From contig OX463859.1 in the NCBI GenBank assembly GCA_949825065.1, positions 27,793,847 to 27,857,846 of the forward strand: a stretch of DNA of 64,000 nucleotides. Reading direction: 5' to 3'. The position numbers and the translations under genes were made by a program. The notes beneath the pieces are model-generated. The model was not told the DNA's origin and searched no databases. It saw only the letters and a program-made list of their open reading frames with translations. The stretch is from Odontocerum albicorne (taxonomy: Eukaryota; Arthropoda; Insecta; Trichoptera; Odontoceridae). This document shows, piece after piece, positions 1 to 12,357 of this stretch (the stretch's first letter is position 1; each line of letters starts with the position of its first letter).

Positions 1-932
1 CTCTGGTCGTCCAAATGAGGCTGTTACACCAGAAAAAAATTTAAAAACTCAAAATCATGATGGAAAATCGCAAAATAAAGTTGTGTGAGATAGCTGACAT
101 CCTGAAGATATCATTTGGTAGAGTTTACACTATTTTGCATGAACATTTGGTCATTAAAAAGCTTTTTTCGAAATGGGTGCCGCGTTTGCTCACAATGGAA
201 CAGAAACAACAACGCATCGATGATTCAGAGCGCTGTTTGGCACTGTTTACGGGAAATAAACAGGAGTTTTGCATCGGTATGTGACAGTGGATGAAACTTG
301 GATCCACCACTATACTCCGGAATCAAATCGGCAGTCAGCTGAGTGGAGAGCAGCCGGTGAAAGTCGTCCGAAGTGACCAAAAACTCAACAGTCGGCCGGG
401 AAGTTTATGGCCTTCGTATTTTGGGATGCGCTTGGTATAATATTCATCGATCACCTTGAAAAGGAAAAAACCATCAATAACGAATATTACATAGCGTTAT
501 TGGAGCGTTTGAAGGCAGAAATTGCGAAAAATCGACCCCATTTGAAGAAGAAAAAAGTTCTCTTTCATCAGGACAATGCACCGTGTCACAAGTCGATGGT
601 AACGATGGCTAAATTGCATGAGTTGAACTTCGAATTGCTTCCGCACCCACCGTATTCTCCAGATTTGGCCCCCACCGACTATTAGCAGTTCGCAGACCTC
701 AAAAAGATGATCCAGAGAAAGAAATTTGGCTCCAATGAAGAAATGATTGCGGAAACTAACGCCTATTTTGAAACCAAAGATAAATCGTTCTACACGGCTG
801 GCATAGAAAAGTTAGGAAAGCGTTGGAATGAATGTATCCCTCTTGAAGGAGACTATGTTGATGAATAATGAAGAATTTTGGCCAACAAATGTTGTTTTAG
901 TAGTTAGTCCCAGAACATATTGATCGATGTGT
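1..932 (+). pseudogene. Mariner transposase, 5' cut by window edge, inactivated
   Basis: Decayed mariner (Tc1/mariner, DD34D) transposase, which would cut and paste its own element at TA sites. Translation in shifting frames shows the linker helix-turn-helix region (about 57-230), the first catalytic Asp in a DETWIHHYT motif (287-316), the second in HQDNAPCHK (571-600) and the third region PYSPDLAPTDY (650-685). The C-terminus ends GDYVDE at a stop at 866-868. It is broken by an in-frame TGA at 374-376, a TAG at 683-685 directly after the third Asp region, and at least one frameshift near 275. The 3' terminal inverted repeat probably ends near 932. The 5' end lies outside the window. Family assignment is firm; loss of function is seen directly. 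Confidence 0.9.
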
Positions 933-1525
933 TATACTTTTAATTCTATAAAATATTTTATTAATGTATGTTTCCTTATTTTCTGTGATAAGCTGTGACA
1001 ACCCTGACACTTTGTTAAAGTTTTAGTTGTATTTTTCTGAGTGAACGGCGGCACAAACGACACATGTTGTACACATTTGGTAAGTCTTCATAATATCATT
1101 TGAATATATGTATTGTACAAAGAAGATAATTCTATTAGGTTTTATTTTTGCTAAAAAATTTACAGCCCTCCGGGATCAGACATACTAACACCTTGCGGCA
1201 CTTAAAGGGTTAAAGCGTGATCAAGATATTTAATAATGGTATGCATTTATACTGCCTACATAATATATGATCACGCCATGTCACGACTTTATATCCCTGC
1301 ACACAACCTTTGCGTCACGGCATACTTCCTTCACTTCCTCCATATCTATGCATATCTTCATATTCTTCATTATATTTATTTTATTCCTTACATTCCCTTC
1401 TTTCAAAACTGTATTCACTCATTGCAACCGTTTTTCACTCATGAGTGAATTGCATCTGCTTATCAGTATGTATGCAATATTTTTTTGTAAAATGCAATAC
1501 TTTTTTGTGTATGCATGATGTACTA
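933..1525. other. A+T-rich stretch, no gene recognised
   Basis: No coding signal. A sequence around 1170-1213 ending in an AAAGGGTTAA string resembles the end of a piggyBac-type element, but I found no matching second end. 1236-1450 is pyrimidine-rich and may be a decayed antisense LINE tail. Confidence 0.4.
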
Positions 1526-1740
1526 TAGTTCAGAAATTCTAGAATGAGTCCTGTGACATATCACAAATTTGCCCCAATACCACCTAATGTCATGTATTTA
1601 CCTAAATAATTTGCTATTTATAAGAATTGAGGCTTATATTAAAGTTGATAAAATAATTAAAGTTACTGAACATCGTTACAAGGTTGTATAGGAGCAAATT
1701 TGTGAACTGTCACAGGACTCATCCTAGAATTTCCGAACTA
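1526..1740 (+). mobile_element. TA-flanked MITE, short subfamily, copy 1
   Basis: Non-autonomous DNA element of about 215 bp with long terminal inverted repeats (roughly 55 bp per arm). The ends read TAGTTC...GAACTA, with TA duplicated at 1524-1525 and 1741-1742. It has no coding capacity. Related copies lie at 8006 and 18813, and longer relatives at 10989, 20022 and 47947. The TA target suggests mobilisation by a Tc1/mariner-superfamily transposase (inference). Confidence 0.85.
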
Positions 1741-2149
1741 TAACATTAAGTACTATCCATCAGGAGTGAGAAGAAAATTACAAGTCTATGTGAATTTTTG
1801 TGTCACATAAACAGTAGTTATTTTTTATTTCATTTGATCTAAGACCATAAGATCAAATTCATAGTCCGACCTCTATACTAAACACTAATTTCTTGCCTTA
1901 AAATGTTGTGATTTGTATTCAGAATCAGACCTCAAACTTTGAAGCAAAATAATGAAATCACACTTTTATGTCACATAACCTGTTAAAACCACAGTTTCTT
2001 GGATGTAAAAATAACCGAAAAGAGGTTAATCAAATAAAATAGTTATTTGAAGCCCTAGGTGTGAAGCCTTTCCCTCCCAATACAAAATATCTAGAACGAA
2101 TGACACAATGTGTATTTTGCAGGTGTCCTTAAATCTCAGCTGAGGGTGT
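1741..2149. other. A+T-rich stretch, nothing recognised
   Basis: No ORF, repeat or motif that I could support. Confidence 0.5.
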
Positions 2150-2480
2150 TCCTGCTACCTCTTGACATCTGCTATTTCACCATACAGTACATTTTTCGGA
2201 AGGCTTTCTTCACCTTTTATTACTAAATGACTGAGCCAGCGTAGCGATTTTAATTTAAGGTTCACCACTATATTAAAAACACGTGCTATATTGAGATTTT
2301 TTTCATTTGTGATTATATCCTGCCAGACAATATATAATATTCTACTCAAATACTGCATGTTGTTGAGTCTTCTTTCATGGTGGTTATAGGTAGTCCACAT
2401 TTTGCTTCTATATGGAAACACACCCTAGATACAAACCTGGTAAACTAACGTTTTAGTTTTTATATCAAGTTTGCTGTTTT
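2150..2480 (-). mobile_element. LINE ORF2 C-terminal remnant
   Basis: The minus-strand translation of 2155-2421 contains WTTYNHHERRLN, then WQDIITN, then a KSLRWLSHLV motif and LPKNVLYGE. This order is typical of the region after the reverse-transcriptase palm in endonuclease/reverse-transcriptase LINEs. The fragment at 28640-29100 is the same kind of sequence. It is short and truncated, with no RT catalytic motif. Confidence 0.7.
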
Positions 2481-2484
2481 TTTC

Positions 2485-2899
2485 AGACGGTCAGCCTGAC
2501 AAAAGTATTGTTGAAGTAGCCTTTTTATTAAGGTCAATATTCTTAACTATTGAGCACAGATGGCTTATAGAATATATATTTTGTTAAATTTGCATATGCA
2601 GACTCCCCTAACAAGATTTCCTCAATACTTATTTGCCATCAACTTAAAATGATAAAAGAACAAAATTTGTTTTTTTTCCGCATAAAACAAAACATCCTAA
2701 TCGCCTAATTGCAAAACACCTTAAAAAAAATCTATATCTTCTGTAAAACGAATAAAACAAACAGAAAAAATACATGAAAAGTGTTTTTTTTTATTTTTGT
2801 ACATTAGCACTTTTTTAACAGTTGTTTGAAACATTTTGTATCAAAAGATGTAATAAAGCTTTTTACACTTTTATATAGATGGCAGTATATATAAGAAAG
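2485..2899. other. A+T-rich stretch, nothing recognised
   Basis: No supported feature; homopolymer A and T runs dominate. Confidence 0.5.
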
Positions 2900-3755
2900 T
2901 AAAAATTAATAAACTAGAATGGGATAATAAAGGCCTAGTGATTGATGGAAAATACCTTAGCCATTTGAGATTTGCAAACGATATCATTATATTCTCACAA
3001 AACCCGAATGATCTTCAACACCAACTGCAAGAATTGGCAGAGGTCAGTAAAGAAGTTGGTTTAAAAATGAATATATCAAAAACCAAATGTACGATGAACA
3101 GCTTTGCTACCCCAAAACTAATAAACGTAGATGGAAAGCCGCTAGAACTTGTCCAGGAATATGTGTATTTGGGGCAACTTATTTCCATTGTAGGTAGCAT
3201 ATCGGAGGAAATTGTATGAAGGACAAACTAGCGTGGAGCTAATTTAGACGTTTGAACAACATCTTCAAAAGTAACCTCCCAAAATATCCTTGAAGCGAAG
3301 GGTCTACAACCAGTCTATTCTCCCAGTACCTACATATGGGTGCGAGACATAGACACTAACAGCAAAGAACACACAAAAGCACCAGACCGCACAAAGGGGC
3401 ATGGAGAGATGCATGTTGGGATATACTAAAAGAGACCGCGAATGAAACACCTGGATTCGCAATATAAAAAATGTAGAAGATGTTATAAAGGTGTGCAAAA
3501 GAATGAAGTGGCAATGGGCAGGAAATGTAGCCAGAATGTCAGACTGCCGACGGACATCCGAAATAATCCAATGATACCCAAGAGGCATAAAGAGGCCCAA
3601 CAGAAGACCGAAGGTACGCTGGATAGACAAAATCAGGTAGCATGGCAGCATTACATGGCATAAAAGCGAACTATTTGGAGTCAACTTGGGGAGACCTTCA
3701 TCCGGCAGTGGATCGACCCTGGTTGACAATGATGATGATGATGATGATGACATAT
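2900..3755 (+). mobile_element. RTE-type LINE 3' fragment
   Basis: 3' part of an RTE-like retrotransposon ORF. Frames from about 2926 show the palm motif HLRFANDIIIFS (the usual FADD has become FAND), then VGLKMNISKTK and VYLGQL. After a stop near 3217-3219 come decayed pieces (YGCETWTLTAKN near 3336, MKWQWAGNVARMSD near 3510). The sequence closes at about 3728-3751 with a (GATGAT)n run, the type of short microsatellite tail on which RTE elements end. Several stops and frameshifts make it a dead copy. The loss of one catalytic Asp is seen directly. Confidence 0.85.
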
Positions 3756-3823
3756 AAGAAATAGAGATATCCTTTTGATGTATAATATATTATTGTGAAA
3801 ATTTTTTGTGTTTGAAATTCTTA

Positions 3824-5484
3824 GACTCTTAGTAATCTATTCTACTATCATAAACAAACAGATGCGCAACTTATTGGCCTCTGTATAAATCAAGCTTCTG
3901 TATTGTAAACTCTTAGTAATCTATTCTACTATCGTAAACAAACAGATGCGCAACTTATTGGCCTCTCTGTATAAATCAAGCTTCTGTACTGTAGACTCTT
4001 AGTAATCTATTCTACTATGGTAAACAAACAGATGCGCAACTTATTGGCCTCTCTGTATAAATCAAGCTTCTGTACTGTAGACTCTTAGTAATCTATTCTA
4101 CTATCGTAAACAAACAGATGCGCAACTTATTGGCCTCTCTGTATAAATCAAGCTTCTGTACTGTAGACTCTTAGTAATCTATTCTACTATCGTAAACAAA
4201 CAGATGCGCAACTTATTGGCCTCTCTGTATAAATCAAGCTTCTGTACTGTAGACTCTTAGTAATCTATTCTACTATCGTAAACAAACAGATGCGCAACTT
4301 ATTGGCCTCTCTGTATAAATCAAGCTTCTGTACTGTAGACTCTTAGTAATCTATTCTACTATCGTAAACAAACAGATGCGCAACTTATAAGCCTCTCTGT
4401 ATAAATCAAGCTTCTGTACTGTAGACTCTTAGTAATCTATTCTACTATGGTAAACAAACAGATGCGCAACTTATTGGCCTCTCTGTATAAATCAAGCTTC
4501 TGTACTGTAGACTCTTAGTAATCTATTCTACTATGGTAAACAAACAGATGCGCAACTTATTGGCCTCTCTGTATAAATCAAGCTTCTGTACTGTAGACTC
4601 TTAGTAATCTATTCTACTATCGTAAACAAACAGATGCGCAACTTATTGGCCTCTCTGTATAAATCAAGCTTCTGTACTGTAGACTCTTAGTAATCTATTC
4701 TACTATGGTAAACAAACAGATGCGCAACTTATTGGCCTCTCTGTATAAATCAAGCTTCTGTACTGTAGACTCTTAGTAATCTATTCTACTATCGTAAACA
4801 AACAGATGCGCAACTTATTGGCCTCTCTGTATAAATCAAGCTTCTGTACTGTAGACTCTTAGTAATCTATTCTACTATCGTAAACAAACAGATGCGCAAC
4901 TTATAAGCCTCTCTGTATAAATCAAGCTTCTGTACTGTAGACTCTTAGTAATCTATTCTACTATCGTAAACAAACAGATGCGCAACTTATTGGCCTCTCT
5001 GTATAAATCAAGCTTCTGTACTGTAGACTCTTAGTAATCTATTCTACTATTGTAAACAAACAGATGCGCAACTTATAAGCCTCTCTGTATAAATCAAGCT
5101 TCTGTACTGTAGACTCTTAGTAATCTATTCTACTATCGTAAACAAACAGATGCGCAACTTATTGGCCTCTCTGTATAAATCAAGCTTCTGTACTGTAGAC
5201 TCTTAGTAATCTATTCTACTATTGTAAACAAACAGATGCGCAACTTATAAGCCTCTCTGTATAAATCAAGCTTCTGTACTGTAGACTCTTAGTAATCTAT
5301 TCTACTATCGTAAACAAACAGATGCGCAACTTATAAGCCTCTCTGTATAAATCAAGCTTCTGTATTGTAGACTCTTAGTAATCTATTCTACTATCGTAAA
5401 CAAACAGATGCGCAACTTATAAGCCTCTCTGTATAAATCAAGCTTCTGTATTGTAAACTCTTTGTAATCTGTTCAACTGTCGTC
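3824..5484 (+). repeat. 86-bp minisatellite, about 19 copies
   Basis: Tandem array whose unit starts at GACTCTTAGTAATC and ends just before the next such string. Copies start at 3824, about 3908, 3994, 4080 and so on. Units are nearly identical, differing at a few recurring positions (ACTATCG/ACTATGG/ACTATTG; TTATTGGCC/TTATAAGCC). Only the first and last units are more diverged, as expected for array homogenisation. No ORF is maintained. No CRISPR-like spacer structure. Confidence 0.97.
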
Positions 5485-5646
5485 ATGTGAAGATTTTTAT
5501 TTAGTTAGCTTTGATTTCATTAGTCGACTATTAAAATAATTGTTTCGTATTATTTTGAGACAGACATCGACAGTGGATGAAAGAAATTATTATATCAGTA
5601 TTAGAGTGGACTCTAAAAGAATGCACATTTGGAAAATAGTACATTA

Positions 5647-6090
5647 CTAGTTGCAGCCCGTGAAATATTCACGGAAGTAAAACAAATTCTACATTTTTTT
5701 AAATACCGAATGGAGCAAGATCAGCTTAAAATTTTTAGGGTTCATTAATATTTAAAGTTTAAAATAAAAAAAGGTACATTTTGATTGATGAATTATTTAA
5801 TTCTCAAAAATCTCTTTATACACGATGTTTTGTGTATAAACATTCCTGTTGTTCAATTTAAATCGTTGATAAAGTTTTCCTTGAAGACTTGTTTCAGATA
5901 TATTGACTTTAATGTTTTCGCATTTCCGACATCGTGAAAAAGCCACATATAATTGTCTGCATTCAAAAAAAGAGCATAAGATAAATAAACACAAGTAATT
6001 ATAAGGTTTAATATAATAAGAAATAAATGAATTATTTAATGAATTACAATTCAAAATAAATTGGCATCCTCCCCTTTTACACCGGTTCAA
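5647..6090 (-). mobile_element. Helitron 3' end with helicase C-terminus
   Basis: Minus-strand translation of 5797-5965 gives RQLYVAFSRCRKCENIKV and ends with NIVYKEI. This resembles the last conserved block of Rep/PIF1-like Helitron helicases (QLYVALSRV, NIVYKE). About 100 bp past the stop, still on the minus strand, lies a hairpin with arms CCGTGAA/TTCACGG (5659-5675 region), then a short spacer and terminal CTAG at 5650-5647 followed by T. A hairpin plus CTRR end inserted between A and T is the Helitron 3' hallmark. The 5' part is missing. Confidence 0.75.
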
Positions 6091-7605
6091 AAATCACGAC
6101 CCACCGAGATTCAAATTTCGAAGTATTCCTCTCTCGCTCTCTTGTATTCAAATTCAATTTTCGGATTCTTTCTTTGGCGACAACCGTCGTACGGGCTTTG
6201 GCCTATTTATATTATGATTCTTAATTTGAAAAATAGTACCAGCTTTTATTTTACTAACTGAAAAAGAACAAAATTAATTTATAAAATTAATTATGGTAAA
6301 AATGAAATTTAAGAAACAATCAAAACAGGAGCAGGTCCAACAAATTCAAAACACACATAAATAATTTGTTTAAATTTTTTATTTGTGGAAAATTCAACAT
6401 ATTTTTTTTTTCACTAATGTAACATTTTTTTGTCTTTTACACAATCACTTCGGCAGTATTTCCTTTTAACTGCAGTCATACTATCAGCTGACTTTAGGAT
6501 GTCCATAATCAGGACAAAGATCACAAACAATTATCGTAACAGCTCCTTTAAAAATGTAACACAGCTACCTTAGAATCTAAAGTGCTATAAAATCTATAGC
6601 TATTTTAAAATCTAAAGTAGCACGTAAATCAAGTATTTTCTGTTAAAAGTAGTAATCAAACTTCAATACGGCTATTATTGGACAAAGTGCGCAACTTTTA
6701 CTGCGTTATTTAATAATACTTCAGTTAAAAGTATATGGTTGCCTGCCTGCAGGTTTTTTGAACATTGGTGTGAAGTTTGTACAAGCAAACTTATAAAAAT
6801 AGCCTACAGTCAAATGGGAATTCTGCCTACCAATTTTTATAGGACAAGTATTGTGTCGTACATTGCTTAAAATTAATTGTTTTTTTCTACATTACATTTT
6901 AATGGAACTTCATTAATTGTTAAAAATATTACTGAAATAATTATGATACATGCATGAACAGGCAGGACATTTCCTAAACATAAAAAAACTAATTATTCAT
7001 ACGAATTTCAAGTACATTACTATAAAAATTAATCACATTTTTTTAATTATATGTATTTAATATGCTTCACGAAATACAATATATAAATATTTTTTTTTTA
7101 AATATAAAAATATTATTTATGGATCCATAGTTAAAGTTATTTTGGATAAAATCATGGAATTTATGAAATAGATTTTATACCAATGGAATATAACTTTTAA
7201 TTGAAGAATATCTTTTATTGTGGTTACTAAATTATTTTATTACATTAACGGAGTATTTTATTAAATATACTATAAACTAGCCTAAAAATTATTAAAATAC
7301 TGATGTTTCTATTCTAATTACATCTAATTCAGCACTTCACCTTTTCATTTGTGTTTAAAATCATTCTTGATAATATTTTCCATTTAATACATTCAGTGAT
7401 AAAAATGGCTGTATGCGTTCGTAATTACTTTTAATGGATATTCAAAACACCCATCATCATTCAGGATTGTATTAAAAAAACACGTCACCTTTGGGTTTGT
7501 AAGTATACATATATCTTGCTTTATGGAATAGATACATTTCCGATTTTTTTTCCATAAAAGGAAATTCTGTTCATCGAATTATTTTTTCTATATACTCCGA
7601 AATAT
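6091..7605. other. A+T-rich stretch, nothing recognised
   Basis: About 1.5 kb with very high A+T, homopolymers and no ORF of interest. It could be old transposon sequence, but no ends or motifs are visible. Confidence 0.5.
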
Positions 7606-7937
7606 GAATACATATTCACATATAATATAAAGAATACATTTCATAGAGGATACATATTCACATATAATATAAAAAATACATTTCATAGAGAATACTTATT
7701 CACATATAATATAAAGAATACATTTCATAGAGAATACATATTCACATATAATATTAAGAATAAATTTCATAGAGAATACTTATTCACATATAATATAAAG
7801 AATACATTTCATAGAGAATACATATTCACATATAATATAAAGAATACATTTCATAGAGAATTCTTATTCACATATAATATAAAGAATACATTTCATAGAG
7901 AATACTTATTCACATATACTCGTAATATAAAGAATAA
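7606..7937 (+). repeat. 43-bp minisatellite, about 7.5 copies
   Basis: Unit begins GAATACATATTCACATATAA and ends TTTCATAGAG. The last copy differs by a 6-bp insertion that turns one TA into TACTCGTA at 7917-7924 (see the footprint entries). No coding potential. Confidence 0.95.
7917..7924. other. Probable Minos-type excision footprint
   Basis: TACTCGTA replaces the TA found at the same point in the other units of the 43-bp minisatellite. The addition is exactly CTCG plus a second TA. Confidence 0.7.
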
Positions 7938-8005
7938 CAGCATTTATAATTAAGAATTTAAAAATTCCATATCAGGATTAATAATAGATTGTGAAAGAAG
8001 AAGTA

Positions 8006-8210
8006 TAGTTCGGAATTTCTAGGATGAGTCCTGTGACAGCTCACAAATTTGCCCCAATACAAACTTATGTAATGTATTTACCTAAATAACTTGCTATTTA
8101 TTAGAATCGAGGCTTATATTAAAGTTGATAAAATAATTAAAATTACTGAACATCGTTACAAGGTTGTATTGGGGCAAATTTGTGACCTGTCACAGGAATC
8201 ATCCTACATT
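8006..8210 (+). mobile_element. TA-flanked MITE, short subfamily, copy 2 (right end damaged)
   Basis: Same family as 1526-1740. The left TIR starts TAGTTCGG at 8006 after TA. The right arm matches as far as CATCCTACATT (about 8210) but lacks the final GAACTA, so the terminus was lost. Confidence 0.8.
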
Positions 8211-9639
8211 CAATCAATGGTTATTGACATGGTTGGAATGGAATTGAATTAAAAAATGTTCCAAGAAGATTCCAGCATCAGTTTGAAATGGGATGTTTAG
8301 AATGATTTTAGGACATAAACTAGCTGAAGTAACCAGTATATGGATGTTCGAGGACAATGAAGAAATCTGATTCACGTTCCTGGAACCAATTATTATTAGA
8401 AATGTGTTCAATCAATTGGCAAAGGTTGGCACTAAAAAACTTTTAAACTATCTTTAAGATTAGATCGTCAGGGAGCAAAAAAAACACTTGGCCAATCATG
8501 GTGTAGTGTCTTGAATAATTTATTAGTATACTTATAAAACATATGTAAAAAATACTGTGAATCTTCAGAGGAGGAAAAGTATCATCGAGAAAGCTAAGAT
8601 CTTTAAAAGTTATACAGCCTTTGGAGGTACGAGTAAGGAACAAGAAAATGTACAAATAAAGAACAATATTTTTAAAATATCCTCCTATTTAAAAGTGATC
8701 AAGGAGTAAAAGTAACTTTGTGATTCATTCATATAGTAAGCTTTAACATATCCAAATTGGTAATGTATATATTTTGAAGAGCATAACATGGACACAATAC
8801 TGTCTTCAGCAAGAGCCTTCAGATTAAGAACCACTGGAGTAGACAAGTAACTCACATTTTACCATCACACATGTTGGACAGGCCAGAACACTAACACATG
8901 GTACTGGTACCTTTTTTTATAATTTTTTTTGGAAACCATCGGAAATCAAACCCAAAACTTCTGGGAGACCAGTGTCTCATAAACTAGGCCATGAAAGTCA
9001 TCTTAGGAGCCTAAAATTGAGTGAACTTAGAATGTATACCACGGTTTCATTATGTATTTTACAATGAACAATAAACTTTCATAAAAATTGTACATTAATC
9101 GTACTTTCATATTCGTAAATTTAAAAACCTATACATATGTTTGTAAAAAAAAAACATTAATAACAAAGTATTTTGTACGTAATCTAAATGAAATTTTAAA
9201 GTATGCAATGTGAAAATGATTTCAATTTAATTAATTAGAGGATATGGCATAATAAGGTAGTCCATTTTATTTGCCTTTAACTTTTTGTCTTTTCCAGATA
9301 GTTAAAGGTTAACTCAAAAAGTTAATAATAAAAAGGAACACACGGCAACAATGAGCTTTAATCATCTCGCTTTTTGCCAGGAATAATAATTCAATAATTG
9401 TTACACAAAGAGAATTTTGATTACGACCACACTCCACCAACTCTCACGGCTACAGGGAATATAATAATGATTAACAAGATAGTGGTCAGCCTCCGATAGA
9501 AGACAACACCTCAAGAAGTTACAATCAAATTATTTTGGCTCATTATTACAGTTACCTTTCCATTTTAAAACTTTTTGAGTTAAATCATTATCTGGAAAAA
9601 CAAAACTTAATCTAAAAACATTGTAATTTATTTTTAACA
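8211..9639. other. A+T-rich stretch, nothing firmly recognised
   Basis: No conserved motif in any frame. An 8-bp TACGAGTA, a candidate footprint, lies at 8628-8635. Confidence 0.4.
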
Positions 9640-10190
9640 AACACAGTTTATTCCACTTTTTTGTGACGGTATAACCCTACCGGTTTCAAGGCTTTCACCT
9701 CATCTTCAGGGGAGCGCAAACAAGACTAAATGCTGTTCGAACTGGTACCGATATACACGCTTCAACGGTTGGAGGCTGGGGGGTAAGAAAGGCACGGGAC
9801 AATTTCGGCCAAGAGCGGAGAGATTTTGGGGAAATAACTGTTCAACAGATGTTCCGATCGGTGTACTGACTTAGAAATTTCTAGGGCCTCTAATCTGTCC
9901 AATTTATTTCCGTTACCACTGATATGTAAGAATTTGGCATCATCGATAGAAAAAGTATGATTCTCACGGTGACAATGATTAATATTTCAGAATAAATTAG
10001 AGGATTTGTTAAGGCGGATTTGTGTTCACGAAATCTCTTTTCAAAAGATCTTCCTGTTTTTCCTATATAGAAATTATCACAGTCAGCACATAAAAGTTTA
10101 TACATACCACTGTTGCTAAGTATTCCAAAATAAATTACAATGTCTTTAAACCTCCACAACGTTAATGCCTTAACTATAAACAACATAATT
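9640..10190 (-). mobile_element. Penelope-like element: GIY-YIG endonuclease piece between two terminal repeats
   Basis: The minus-strand ORF 10186-9890 contains GMYKLLC, then NFYIGKTGRSF and KRFREH. That is the GIY-YIG nuclease core (GMY..YIG pair and the catalytic Arg) characteristic of Penelope-like retroelements. A shifted frame continues as LEALEISKSVHRSEHLL (near 9890-9830). Both ends carry the same repeat: 10115-10190 has the segment with ACAATGTCTTTAAACCTCC, and 9640-9730 has the CTGAAGATGAGG...ACCGGTAGGGTTATACCG segment. This fits a pLTR-endonuclease-pLTR remnant that lacks the reverse transcriptase. Other copies of the terminal repeat are at 21396, 33645, 40935 and 49333. Confidence 0.85.
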
Positions 10191-10988
10191 TAAAAAGTTA
10201 TGGTCAAACCAAATAGGGTGACTTATTATAATATTATACGCTATGCATACTTTCACATGTATTTATTGGAGAAATGTATGAAAAAAATTAAATAGTGTTT
10301 TTTTAAATTTAAAAAACACGTGTCTACATGGCGTATTATTATTTACAGAATGTTGTTCTTTGTGACAATGAATACCTTATACATTACAAAATGAGTTTAA
10401 ATCATATCACAATATGGTATATCATCTCAATAAATCCAAAAGATTTATTAATTTTTATTGGATATAACCTATTCAGTATGTACGAACATTGCAAGATATT
10501 TCAAAATATTTGTAACTAATCACTGTACCCTTTCGTATTACATAATGTATGAAAAAGGAAATTGTGTTCATTAGTAAATGATTCAAAACTTGGGAAGTTA
10601 ACTAGAAACAGCAATTTGGAAAAATTCCTCAGTTTTTGTTAACCATCCCATTGGATTAAACATATTATTTTATAATAATTCAAACAGTAATACATATAAC
10701 GAGGGTCTATGCAGCCAGGTACCTACTAGATAGAATCTACACCTCTTGCACAGTATGTTATTTGGGAATAAGGTAAAACTGACAAGGCAAAGCACACATT
10801 TCAATGTTTAATGTTTTTTGGCACACATAAAAATTATTTTTTATTTTTCTTTATGTACTCGTATGTTATGTTACATAAATTTTATATAATGAAAGATGAA
10901 TGCACTCAATTATGAAATATATAAAAAAAGTCATTATTTAGTTCAAAAAATATAGTACATATTTCTTAAAAATCAGTATTTGTACTTA
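10191..10988. other. A+T-rich stretch, nothing recognised
   Basis: No supported gene or repeat. TACTCGTA, a candidate footprint, is at 10856-10863. Confidence 0.45.
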
Positions 10989-11561
10989 TACTTCAGAAAG
11001 TCTAGGATGAACCGTGCGACGTTTAAAACGTCATGTCACAAAGGGATGGGATAAAATAGTTTTTTTTTACAAATCGAAAAGTTATTTTATAAATCGAACA
11101 ATTGTTTTTCTCTAAACTGACGTTTTAATTCCTAATTTTTATTATACTGACTTTCTAATGTATTGTATGATTTGTGTGTATCTTTAAATAGACCAAGATC
11201 CACTATGAATTAATACTAATTACGAACATTTAATTAAAATCAATTTTTGAAAATCCAATTATCGAATACCCCATCCCTAGCCAATGCAGACTAATGTAGT
11301 GACTTTTGACAAACGTCACCAAATATTATTTGATTTTAACAGACTGACACATTTTTGCTAATTTGTGACAAGATGTATTAATTTGTCATTATTGTTAGTT
11401 TTACGTAATTTATTTACCTAAATAACTTGCTATAGTATTTATTAGAATCGAGGCTTATATTAAAGTTGATAAAATAATTAAAATTACTGAATATCGTTAC
11501 AAGGTTGTATTGGGGCAAATTTGTGAGCTGTCATAGGACTCATCCTACATTTTCCGAACTA
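10989..11561 (+). mobile_element. TA-flanked MITE, long subfamily, copy 1
   Basis: 573-bp element starting TACTTCAGAAAG and ending TTTTCCGAACTA, with TA at 10987-10988 and 11562-11563. The right third matches the short MITEs at 1526, 8006 and 18813. The left part (GTGCGACGTTTAAAACGTC, then an A+T-rich body) is specific to the long form. Copies at 20022 and 47947 have the same organisation. Non-coding. Confidence 0.88.
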
Positions 11562-11639
11562 TAGTTTTACTGTTTTAAATTTCAAGGAATGTTATTGTTG
11601 TTATCTTGATTTTTTTTTATTAAAGCTTTTGTTCTAAAT

Positions 11640-12357
11640 AACAACCCTTTTTTCAAACTTAATGCGTTCCAGAAGGCTGTTCGAAAACCGAATCAATTTT
11701 TCCCCATTACAAGTAATGTACTCGTATATTGGATTAATCTGTTTCAGGCCCCAAAAATTACAGAGTGCAGCAATGCAATAAATTTATTAACCTCTAAGCG
11801 AGTGAGATTTTGTTAGTAAAATAAAAAAATTAATTTTGTAAGTAATATAAATAACGCAATTGCGGCCACCATATACAAAATAATAGAATAGATAAAAAAC
11901 ATTTGAGCCATGTCCGTTTTATGGATAAATTCATGTATTCAGAATAAAAACATTGGACGTACCGTGTACGTCCATACTCTCTTGAGGTAAAAATTCGCTC
12001 GCCGTACGGCCATACTCGTTTAGAGGTTAAATAAATGAAAATTTAACTGTTCTGATGAGAGCTGATGGTGTAAGTGAAAGTTGATGACGAAGATGGAGAG
12101 GAGAGATGCTGTTGTTTAGAAAGGAAGTCAGTGTGCATAAAAACGTCAGCCGACTGTCCATCTGGAGTTCTTTCTCTTTTCTATTTCACTAAAAACCTAT
12201 CCAATAAATTTTGTTTTTATCTGTATTTTTTAAAATTTCAAAATTGAGACATGACATTGTCATTGAAAATGTATGTTTAAGAACCGAATTAAAATAATTT
12301 ATTCGAGAACCAAATTGTTCAAGTTGAAAGACATTCGAGAGCCGAGGTTCCACTGTA
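11640..12357. mobile_element. Old TIR transposon remnant (pogo/Tc1-like), host of a nested MITE
   Basis: The left portion (about 11660-11760) reads GTTCGAAAACCGAATCAATT and then TAATCTGTTTCAGGCCCC. The right portion (12280-12357) reads AAGAACCGAATT...ATTCGAGAGCCGAGGTTCCACTGTA. These look like the two subterminal regions of a DNA transposon whose ends read CAGTGGAACCTCGG; the left tip is gone. It was later interrupted at 11787-12030 by a TTAA-flanked MITE. The superfamily is an inference from the end sequence. Confidence 0.5.
11791..12026. mobile_element. piggyBac-type MITE with TTAA duplications
   Basis: 236-bp element flanked by TTAA at 11787-11790 and 12027-12030. Its ends are CCTCTAAGCGAGT and, read from the other side, CCTCTAAACGAGT. 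The subterminal sequence TACGGCGAGCG sits near the right end. TTAA targets and CC-starting ends are the rule for piggyBac elements. There is no coding capacity. Confidence 0.8.

Noticed and set aside
3824..5484. CRISPR-like array
   Set aside because: Contiguous tandem units with no unique spacers, in a eukaryotic context.
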